From Litsea cubeba (taxonomy: Eukaryota > Streptophyta > Magnoliopsida > Laurales > Lauraceae), in assembly GCA_012931725.1 (NCBI GenBank), contig CM022944.1, positions 11,623,448 through 11,687,447 on the forward strand: a stretch of 64,000 bases of DNA, given 5' to 3'. Under the pieces are notes generated by a model. It had not been told where the DNA came from and ran no database searches. It was given only the letters and a program-made list of their open reading frames with translations. This document shows, piece by piece, positions 11,334 through 20,485 of this stretch. The position numbers and the translations under genes are program-made. The number at the start of each line of letters is the position of its first letter. Position 1 is the stretch's first letter.

Positions 11334-11639
11334 AGTTAATAAAACAACATTTTTAGTAGTGTGGTTTTTTGTTTGGTCAATCTTACAGTGGTTCCAGCTC
11401 AATTCTAAACAAGAAGTTGGGATGCCCCATAAATAAATGCGTTTGATCATTTTGAACGACTCTGATTAATATGGGCACGAGTGGGACCCATCCAAAAAAG
11501 TTCTCAGCAAACTCCGCTAGAAGATATTGTAGTTGCCCCCAGAATTTAAAAAAGAAATAATAGACATGAAAGAGGCAGAGATTTGGGAATAAATCAAAGT
11601 GATTAAAACGGTGTGCTCATATTATTTTGGCAAAAAAGA

Positions 11640-12660
11640 ATTTTACTAAATGGGGCTTTGCAGACACAGCGCAGTCCAAATATGCATCGGAAAAAGGACT
11701 TTTACCAACGCCAATTTTCACTGCATCGGCAAATAGTGTCGGGAAAGTTTTTCCACATATTTTGCCAACGCGGTCTTACTTGCGTCGCTAAAGTAGTAGC
11801 AATTCTCAGTGACTTTTGCCAACGCGGTCTTACTTGTGTCGATAAAAGTAGCAATTCTCTGCGACTTTTGCCAACGCGGTTTTAGTTGTGTCGGTAAAAG
11901 TAGAAATTCTTTGCGACTTTTGCCAACACAGTCCAAATATGCATCGGAAAAAAGACTTTTACCAACGCCAATTTTCACTGCGTCGGCAAATAGTGTCGGG
12001 AAAGTTTTTCCATAGCTTTTGCCAACGCGGGTCTTACTTGCGTCGGTAAAGTAGTAGCAATTCTCAGTGACTTTTGCCAACGCGGTCTTATTTGTGTCGG
12101 TAAAAGTAGCAATTCTCTGTGACTTTTGCCAAGGCAGTCCAAATATGCATCGAAAAAAAGACTTTTACCAACGCCAATTTTCACTGCGTCGGCAAATAGT
12201 GTCGATAAAGTTTTTCACAGCTTTTGCCAACGCGGTCTTACTTGCATCGGTAAAAGTAGCAATTTTCTGTGACTTTTGCCAATGCAAATTTTCACTGCGT
12301 CGGAAAATAGTGTCGGAAAATGTAAGTTTGTCATAGATAGGGCTTTGCAGACGCAACTCATGCGCTGGCAATGGTGCGAATAAAAAAACCAGATCTTTCC
12401 CAACGCACATCTGTGCGTCGCAAGTAGGCAAGATAATTGCCAACGCATTATTGCATCGCCGATAGAAAAACACGCGTTGGCAAAACTTTCCCTCTCTTTT
12501 GTGGGGATTTTTTGTTGATGTCATTGTGATTACTATAGCTTTTGCCAACGCGGTCTTACTTGCGTTGGTAAAAGTATCAATTTCTATGACTTTTGCCGAC
12601 GCAGTCAAAATATGCGTTGGAAATGAGACTTTTACCGACGCAAATTTTCACTGCGTCGGC
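11640..12660. repeat. Right subterminal repeats of the CACTA element
   Basis: Many copies of ACTTTTGCCAACGCGGTCTT and TTGCGTCGGTAAAAGTAGC occur with a period of about 55 bp. They are nested in a larger unit beginning CAGTCCAAATATGCATCG, seen near 11669, 11931 and 12137. The open frames here on both strands are by-products of the repeats. Confidence 0.8.
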
Positions 12661-12698
12661 AAATAGCGTCGGGAAAAGTGCAGTTTGTTGTAGTGTAA

Positions 12699-12870
12699 TA
12701 TACAGATAAATTCATTTAAAGTCATATTTAATTGATCATAGACTAAGATAACTTTATATAAAGCTTAGATAAATACATGTCAAAGTCAAATAATTTCATA
12801 TCAAGCTCAGATAAATTCAAACCAAAACTTAGATAAACTTATGTCAAACTCAATTAAGTTTAAGTCAAGA
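12699..12870. repeat. Continuation of the AT-rich satellite array
   Basis: CAGATAAATTCAT and AAAGTCAAATAA units continue directly after the TAA target duplication. This shows that the array pre-dates the CACTA insertion. Confidence 0.8.
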
Positions 12871-14640
12871 TGATTCGGTTGCTTAAGGTCGTTGATGAGT
12901 TGATTTTGCTTCATTCTGCAGTTTCCTTCATCTTTGATTTCCGAATCTTTATTTTGCTTAGATTTCGGAGTGTATGACGAAATATTTTAAAGCAATGCAT
13001 GTTTGGTGACGTATAGAGTATATAAAGAGAGTGCATTTTTGTCCTTTTGACTCATTAAATGTTAAAAGGGGACCGCTGCCTTTATGAGAAAATGACCTGA
13101 ACCACATGCTACAAAACGTACTCTTGAGGGACCTTTCATCAAATGCGCCTAAAAATAAAGTGATTGTTCATTTCATAAGATGGGCCCCATTTTCATGGGC
13201 CTGTATAAAGGAAATATATTTTCTCTTCTTAGATCAAAGATCAGTCTTGTACAGTCCCTGAGGCCTTATTTGTATTTGAGCTCCTTATGGACTGCTGTCT
13301 CCACCTTTTGATCGTAAGACTAAATGATTTCTGACCGTTGATTTTCCTACCTTAAGATAAGTTCATTAAATCTTAAAAGTACACATCATCTCTTACTTAA
13401 ATTTGTCCCAGTCCATTGATATTGGGCTTGATACAACATTTCTCAGTATGGGTTGTGTTCGTATCCATTCCTATGAGATCAAGCCGACCTGAACCTGACC
13501 AAAGAAGCGACCGAACCCAATAATATTGGATACAGGCCCTATTTTGGCCATATTTAACAATAGATCTGGATTGGGCCCATAGTTGATCATTTGGGTAATT
13601 GGGTCAGAGATGGGTTGAGCCTAGGTACCAGAATACTAGAGTGAGTATGAATCATGTATGCAATGATGTTGGCCCTAGCCTTTGATCAGACCACTGGATA
13701 GAGAAATCTTATGTTGGCTATCATTTTGGTCACATTTGGCAACCAAATCTTTAGGAAAAAGATTTTCGGTTTTTCTAAAGTTGTTATAAATCCACCTTCG
13801 GCAATTGTAAATTCCTGATAATGTGGACGAATGAAAATCTTCATTAGTTAGGATTTTCATATCCGACTACCCCCCTTAAGATCTGAAATTCCTCACTTAA
13901 GTAGATTTGCACACCAAACCCTTTTTTTTAAAGCTATATGCATCGATACACACCAACATCAATGTGAAATCATCAACTATACAAACCCCCAATGAGAAAT
14001 CCTCGTTCCAGTGGTAGTGAAAAATCACTAGATTTATCGATTCCTCGCCTGTTACCAAACATGCTCATGATTGCTGGAGAATTAGCTCTACATTTAGGAC
14101 CGCAGCTACAGAACTACCTTGGGTAGCATGGAGGTAGTTGGGTGGGTTACCCGTGGCCAGAGGTCAACTGGACCTTTTTGATCCACCAAGGACAAACATT
14201 AACCTGACCCACTAGCATCACTAGCCTTGGTAGCACTCAAACCCAGCCAAACGAGCCTTAACCATGGCCGGGGATTCGTTTTGACATGGGCCACTGCACC
14301 TCTCCAAATCTCCTAGTATCCTAAATTTTAAGAATAGTTTTGATGCTTTCTATATGAGGAAATCTCTCATTTTGCTCGAGTTACCATATATTCCCATGCC
14401 ATTCATTTAAGTCTTCTAATCTTATCTCATAAACGTAAATTTTAAGATTGGTTTTGGTCCTTTTCATATTAAAAAGATCTTAGATTCAACCGATAATAAA
14501 GAAACAAAGGCCTTGATGAGCACGGGCCTTTGTTGCTCAATTATGTCCTTAGAGAGATGGTTTCTTATTGAATCCTTGATGAGAACCATTTGATATTCAA
14601 ACTTGACAAGAATATTAAATTGAATCAGACAATGAACAAA
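12871..14640. other. Intergenic, no gene seen
   Basis: Unique-looking AT-rich DNA with only short frames and no recognisable motif or RNA gene. Confidence 0.4.
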
Positions 14641-14659
14641 GGATGATTACCGGGTGATA

Positions 14660-15030
14660 GAAATATATAAATGAGAACTATTATATGAGAATTTTTTTAC
14701 GGGGCCCAACTAGCTAGCAACCCATTCAAATCTAGCAAATAATAGGTAACCACCTGGTAGTCACTAATCCCAAAGATTGACACATATCCAAATGGACTGA
14801 ACCGTTGGATCAAGGGTTGAATATTTTTTTAATATGAAGCCATTAAACTTGTGGGCCACGGATGAAAGAGTTATGGGCATGAGTTTTGGGGTCAAATTTA
14901 ATACTTGGGGTGGTCTCACATAGATCTTTCCATCTCCCGGTCTCATCCCCAAATGGAGCACACAATTGGGTCACACAAAAAAATTCTCATATAATATGCG
15001 AGAACTAGTTATCACTTGAATATTACCGAA
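14660..15030. mobile_element. MITE with GAGAACTAGTTCTCAC-type ends, copy 1
   Basis: Left end ATGAGAACTATTATATGAGAA, right end TTCTCATATAATATGCGAGA followed by ACTAGTTATCACTTGAATATT. The interior matches copies at 28834-29155 and 29168-29545 (ACTGAACCGTTGGATCAAGG, ATGAAGCCATTAAACTTG). About 370 bp. No coding capacity. Confidence 0.7.
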
Positions 15031-15094
15031 CTACACATGAACCGCAACCGAGAAATAATATTATGAAACTTTATGTGTTTTGTGTGTGTGCGCG

Positions 15095-15128
<34 letters not shown>

Positions 15129-16023
15129 AAAGAAGAAGAAGAGACTCCTAATTAAGAGGTCACTACGAAGTAAATTCAATTAATTCTGATTTTCAAATAT
15201 ATAAAACCTTGTTCAAATGCTTTTACTATTATTAGAAAAAATAGTTCTAAAGTTTTTGCTACTAGTGTTTTAATAATTACATCATTTTGTTAATATATCT
15301 TGTTATTTAATCATCTTTAAATAATTTCAAGATTATATATTAGATAATCTTAAGCTAAGCACGGTGCTCGAGCTATTGGGAAAGGTCGCTAGATGGGATG
15401 GGTCTCACTGATCATATCAAATTTCGGATCAATCTCATGCTTAGCTATAACCCCTTGATCCGGGGCTAAGAAGTTTATTAGCTTTATATCAAAAAGATTT
15501 TGACCCTCGGTCTCACGATCCAGTCCATTTCGATATAAGGTGCAAACTTATGGGATCTAGATTGCCTGGTGACCAACCAGTTACTTCTCTAATTTAAGTG
15601 TCACCCATTAAGAAGGGGGTAAACTGAATCATGAGGCAGGTCCTGTATAGTGGGGAGGGAGGTGTGAGTAGAGTATTCTCGCTTTCTAAAAAAAAAAAAA
15701 AAACTAACCCTTGAGATTAATTTAATTAAACATGTGTAAACATGTGAATGTATTAACTAATACATAGAACTCATTGGATCAAATACCTTAGAAAGGCACC
15801 GTGTCAAATAATTTGGACAAACATTCCTACTTTCTATTGAATTCCTAGGACTTCAAAGTAAAGTGGGTTTTAGAGAAGAATTGTTGATAGAGGTGTCGTG
15901 TGAAGGATATAAGGTGGAAGGCTAATTTGGGTCCTCACTTTCATAGGATACCAATTAGTAGAAGTGTAGAACGATGTCCGGCATAATCATTTTCTATCAA
16001 AGGAGAACATCAATTTTTACCAG
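15031..16023. other. Intergenic with simple repeats
   Basis: Contains a (TC)n(TA)n microsatellite at about 15095-15128. No gene seen. Confidence 0.4.
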
Positions 16024-16035
16024 TGTGTGCCTCTT

Positions 16036-16261
16036 AACCCCAAGGGGTTGCCCGAGTGGTCAGAACCACGGTTTCTTCTTCTTCTGAAGCTAGAAGTCAT
16101 GATATCGACCCCCGGTTCTCCCTTCTTCAGGAATCGATCGAAGGTTGGGTCCACCAGTGCTACCACCTTAGGGCCACAAGGGTGTTTACCGGCTTTTCTC
16201 TGGGCTTGGAGGGATTAATTCAGTCAAAAGAATTGATAACCTTCCCATTGTAAGGAAAAAA
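16036..16261 (+). mobile_element. tRNA-derived SINE with 12-bp target duplication
   Basis: The 12-bp direct repeat TGTGTGCCTCTT (16024-16035 and 16262-16273) brackets 226 bp. The insert begins with tRNA-like sequence: GGTTGCCCGAGTGGTC is an A-box-like motif of the Leu/Ser tRNA type, and about 50 bp on, GATATCGACCCCCGG is a B-box-like motif. It ends in GTAAGGAAAAAA. Size, promoter-like boxes, A-rich tail and long TSD are all as expected for a plant SINE. The short open frames across it are not genes. Confidence 0.75.
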
Positions 16262-16486
16262 TGTGTGCCTCTTCACCTCCTCTTTTAGCCTCTTCCACAC
16301 AAGAGGCTAGGATTCACAACCTAGCCAGTTACCCTCATTTCCCTTGATGCCCATCAAGTCAAGTCGACAGGGCAGAGTTAGAATTTATATACTATATAAA
16401 CATCCTTTCCAATCTGGCAATCTCCATCAAAGGCAGAAAGAGCACACTGTCATATGTGGACCTTCAAAGTACAGAAGTACTTAGAG

Positions 16487-17018
16487 GCACCAAACGTTGT
16501 GCTTCAGAGGCACCATTTCTCCCTTACTTCAAACCAGGGGCTACCCACCAATATAATTGAAAAAAAAAAAAAGTGGAACCCGGCAACTTTCTTGGGTTGG
16601 TGTAACGTTGAAAGATGACCTATCCACAACAATAAATAAAAATTTACCCATCTAGACTCGTTGATAAGCTGCACGCGTCCTCATCCTAGTTTAGAGAGAA
16701 GAACCTAACTTGGTACCCACCGTTTCTTCAAAATCTTTACCCAAACCAATGGACAGCATAGTAAAAAAAATTGTCATATCAACTGAATTTGATGTCAGTG
16801 AAAGATGTGGACTGGAATAACCCTTCTACCCCCATTGAATCACTGTAAAAACCCTCTCACATAGTCACATGCATGTATTTGAGTAAGGGCATTTAGATAA
16901 AGTACAAAAGGCATGTCTCCCCACTTAGTACATCCCAAGCAAAACAGGTGACTGAGAACTTGGGATTGGATAAAAACCAGCAAACCACTTTCAACTCCCA
17001 CCCTCCTCCCTCAGTCCT
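16487..17018 (+). promoter_or_regulatory. Upstream region of the ENOD93 gene, conserved in its duplicate
   Basis: Most of this region (to about 16970) is shared with 1985-2460, including GATAAGCTGCACGCGTCC and CAAAACAGGTGACTGAG. Its conservation between copies reflects duplication, so it does not by itself show function. Confidence 0.5.
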
Positions 17019-17026
17019 TATAAATA
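17019..17026 (+). promoter_or_regulatory. TATA box of the ENOD93 gene
   Basis: TATAAATA lies 95 bp upstream of the ATG at 17114. That would place a transcription start near 17050 and give a leader of about 60 nt. The deletion in the duplicate at 1985-3590 removes this box. Confidence 0.7.
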
Positions 17027-17113
17027 GCTCTCAATTGCAAATCAGCTTACTACCTTCTCCTCTCATTGCAGTCTTATAACATTTCCTAGAGTTCAAATTC
17101 CAATTTCAAGAAA

Positions 17114-18973
17114 ATGGCCTCTCGTTCTTCTTCCTCTGGTACCCCCCAAATGGCCAAAAAGGTGGTATTTTCTCCGTTAGAGAGAAATGGGTTGGCTTCC
17201 TTGGACCAGAAGCTGGCCATGGCTAAGAGATGCTCTCATGGTATATGTTCTTCTATCATCTTTCTTGCTCACCACTTCTTTATTTCATCTGATCCATATA
17301 ATAACAGAAAGTAAGAACATACCTGTTATTGTTGTATATGAATTATGAAGTCAGTCCCCCAGTACTGTCTATTCAAGTGGGCTCACAAATCTTTTATTCA
17401 TACTATCATTTTTCAGTGTGGCCCACCTGCTTGATGGGTCAGATGATGATCTGACGGAGACCATTCCCATTTGGGTCTGTCTCAAAATGCAACAAAACCG
17501 GGAGCATACCTCCTCTGACTCATCTAATGACAAAACCGGGAGGAATATACCTGTGGTTGTTGTATAGTTCGCATATGAACTATGGAGTCCATCAGTACTA
17601 TCTATTCAAGTGGGCTCATAGATCTCTATCCATACTATCATTTTTTGGAAGGGCCCACTCGCCTGATGGGTCAGATGATGGATCCGATTGAGACCATCCA
17701 TATTTGGGTCTGTCTTAAGAAGGAATGTAATCAAGTTGTGCGATTGAGATCTGTCATTTATTTCCTTTGTGTTTTTTGGATTGCAGAAGGAGTTGTTGCA
17801 GGGGCTAAGGCTGCAGTTCTTGCTACCATTGCAAGTGCAATTCCAACGGTAAGAACTGAAGTTTGAATTACATAAGTACGCCAAGCTACCTGATCAGAGG
17901 AAGGCTGAGTTTGGCCTTGTTTTTGTTATTATTGACATGGGCATTTTAGTAACTGAACTTATGCAATTCATGGTCTACAATGCAGATTGCTAGTGTGAGG
18001 ATGCTGCCATGGGCAAGGACCTACCTTAATCCCACAGCTCAAGCTCTTATCATCTCATCAGGTGATTATTATTGTTGTTGTTATTAGTACTACTACTAGC
18101 ACTACTACTGCTATTGTTATGATTATGATTATGATTATTACTGCTACTATGCTACTATTACAATCATTATTATTATTACATGCACTTTCGATCTGTGTCA
18201 ATGTTATGGTGCTAATGGATCAGTCCGGGCCCAACCCGGCCCACATTGCATTTGGGCTATGTTTTAAGACTTTTGGGCTGCAACTTGACCTACTTTGGGG
18301 CCCGATCTTTAAATGGGCCGGTCTTCGTCTTTTTTTTTGCTTAAAACTAGCCTATCCTGACAACTTCAGTACAAAAACAAATATATTTTGAAACCTGGCT
18401 AGGTCATGGGTCACATAATTTTGAGAATGGATGGGGCTGGACTAACTTTCAGGCCTATAGGCTGGAGTAACTAAACAGGCTGGGCTGTAATCAGCAACAG
18501 GCCTTACCCAATCTGGTCCATGAAAACCCGTAATTAGAAAATCTCAACCTACTTGGGGGATTGGTGATGGGCCTCAATATCATCACTCAGATAGCAGTGA
18601 TGTTATTCAACAATCAGACTGAATCTGCGATTGGGCTGTGATTGACTTCCCACTTGATTTAGTTTTCCCTTCTTGGAATGATTCAATCTTGCAGTAAACA
18701 TATAACACTCAAGCATGAGTAAAAGTCATTAGTCATGACCATTACCTATCATAGTTACAGGGGTAGACTGAAAGACAAAGGTTTTCCTTGATGTAAAAAA
18801 TGGGCCCTTATATTACACGGCTGGTTGGATATAGTCATTTCCATATTGTTGTTACAAGTAATGAAATGGTGTTTATGATGGCAGCTGCGGGTGCTGCATA
18901 CTTTATAGTTGCGGACAAGACTGTGCTGGCATCAGCAAGGAAGAACTCCTTCGAGCAGGCCCACCAACGTTGA
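17114..18973 (+). CDS. ENOD93: Early nodulin 93-like protein
   Basis: Four exons: 17114-17240, 17787-17848, 17986-18061 and 18885-18973, all with GT-AG borders and consistent phases, giving 117 residues. The product has the full ENOD93 pattern: LASLDQKLAMAKRCSHEGV, then two hydrophobic alpha-helical stretches (AGAKAAVLATIASAIPT at about residues 46-63, and ALIISSAAGAAYFIVADKT at about 83-101), the linker SVRMLPWAR, and the tail ARKNSFEQ. ENOD93 proteins are small two-helix membrane proteins. They were first found as nodule-induced transcripts but occur in all land plants; rice ENOD93-1 has been linked to nitrogen use, and the family resembles mitochondrial Hig1-like proteins. That role is known for the family, not shown here. 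A truncated duplicate lies at 1985-3590. Start chosen as the first ATG after the TATA box. Confidence 0.93.
17311..17727 (+). repeat. Tandem duplication inside ENOD93 intron 1
   Basis: About 175-185 bp is present twice (17311-17485 and 17543-17727). Each copy runs from an ATACCTG..TTGTTGTATA motif, through TCTATTCAAGTGGGCTCA and CATACTATCATTTTT, to ATTTGGGTCTGTCT. It enlarges intron 1 without touching exons. Confidence 0.8.
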
Positions 18974-18989
18974 AGCTTGATTTATTGCA

Positions 18990-19082
18990 TGTAACTAGCC
19001 AGTCCCATAGATGGGATAGGACTATGATGATGATGTAACTAGCCAGTCCCATATATGGGATAGGACTATGATGATGATGATG
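18990..19082 (+). repeat. 46-bp tandem duplication in the ENOD93 3' region
   Basis: GTAACTAGCCAGTCCCATA followed by ATGGGATAGGACTATGATGATGAT occurs twice in a row just downstream of the stop codon. The duplicate locus at about 3290-3340 has only one copy, so the doubling arose after the locus duplication or was lost there. Confidence 0.8.
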
Positions 19083-19319
19083 AAGAAAAATGAACTTAGC
19101 TTGTACTCTGCTTATTATATAGATAAATGAGAAGCGAGTTTAGTTTTTGATAACAATTGAGTTGCAACGAGGAATCAAGTAAGGAAAAAAAATCTTGGTT
19201 AGCATGTCAAAAGTATGCTCCTGTTTGTGGGTACCCCACCTTGATGCATCTAATCAAAGAAATAAGGAGATGGGAAGGAGATGATGCGGATTAATGATTG
19301 TTCAAAGTCCACTCTAGTT

Positions 19320-20485
19320 AGATTATTTTAATCAAAAGTTTTAGCAGTTTGAAAGATGGATTGGATCGTCAGTGGTGTTCATTTGCTGGGTTAAACGACC
19401 CATTTATTTCTCAGGCCTAAAATTCAGGACTGGATTCAGCTCATGTGCCTGAAAGTCAGGCCCAGGTCTAGCCCATTCGCAAAGTTTATAACCCCCATAG
19501 TATGAAGTTTGATGGATCAGGCTGGCCCTCAATAACATATAACCCCTACTTCCCTTAGCATGCACTGTTGATGATACTGAACTGAAGTGCCTGTATATTG
19601 TATAATAATGTTCCCTTCTATTATGCTTCCAGTACATCTTTGTACTTCCCAACATCTCTACGCAAAGATAGAAGATGTCTTGAACTGTGTTCTGTTAGGA
19701 TTATAACTTGAAAATCTTTAGTGTGTTCCCATTGCATTTCTACCGCGGCCCGCATCACTGATATGGACCCAATTGTAGATGATCACATATATCATGGATG
19801 ATGACTATATGGACAGGATGAATCATGTCAAAACAACAAGGAAGACTGTTTGTGACCTGTTGGTAGACGCGTCTTGTGTTCTGGGTAAGCAGGATTGGTC
19901 CATTGGATTAGCCAGGACCAGGTTGAGTCCATAGCTATTTTGGCAATAGGTAATTGTACCAGCAGTAACCGGCTTTTCTTAGGGCATATGATCTAACCTG
20001 CAAACCATAGGTCTAAGAGTGGAAAAGAAAGAGGTTTTTTCTATGCCTTTGGACATAGGCGGTCCATAGGCACACCGCTGAAGCCACATAAATTCGTTTT
20101 TATTTTTTTTTAATTTCTCCCTTATATGTTTCCCTTTGTGTGGTTGATGCAGGTTGTTACACTTTAGCGCACAACATGAATATAAACCTTGAGCATGGGA
20201 CATCACTAGCTACTATTTTAGTGATTTTTGATCCCTTTATTTCTTCTCTTCTAACACTAACAGCATTGGTCTCAAGTAAGAACTTAATTTGGAGGGTTAA
20301 TTAAATCATTTTGGCTTTTATGAATAATGTAATCCCATCATTATGACATTTTAGTCAGAAATACATTTGTGGGCTGTTCATGATGACCTTTTCACACCAT
20401 CAATCTTCAATCTTCACTGTTTCTCTGCAACTCTATATCCTCTCAAAGATCATGACAAAATAAATAGAAGTGAAGATGGAAGCTT
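19320..20485. other. Intergenic between two convergent genes
   Basis: Holds the 3' flanks of ENOD93 (+) and the PPR gene (-). No further coding region recognised. Confidence 0.45.

Larger units (their letters stand above)
6009..12695. mobile_element. CACTA (En/Spm) element, non-autonomous, with nested elements
   Basis: The left end reads CACTACAACAAAATACAG and the right end, on the minus strand, reads CACTACAACAAACTGCAC. Both ends are flanked by the 3-bp repeat TAA (6006-6008 and 12696-12698), the CACTA hallmark. Both subterminal regions are dense in short repeats of the CGTCGG/CCAACGC type. I found no transposase, so it is non-autonomous. It is inserted in the AT-rich satellite array, which continues on both sides. 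The interior contains at least one further CACTA-like element and host gene fragments. Confidence 0.88.

Noticed and set aside
11613..12608. Several overlapping open frames of 60-147 residues
   Set aside because: All come from the CACTA subterminal repeats and recur in multiple frames on both strands.
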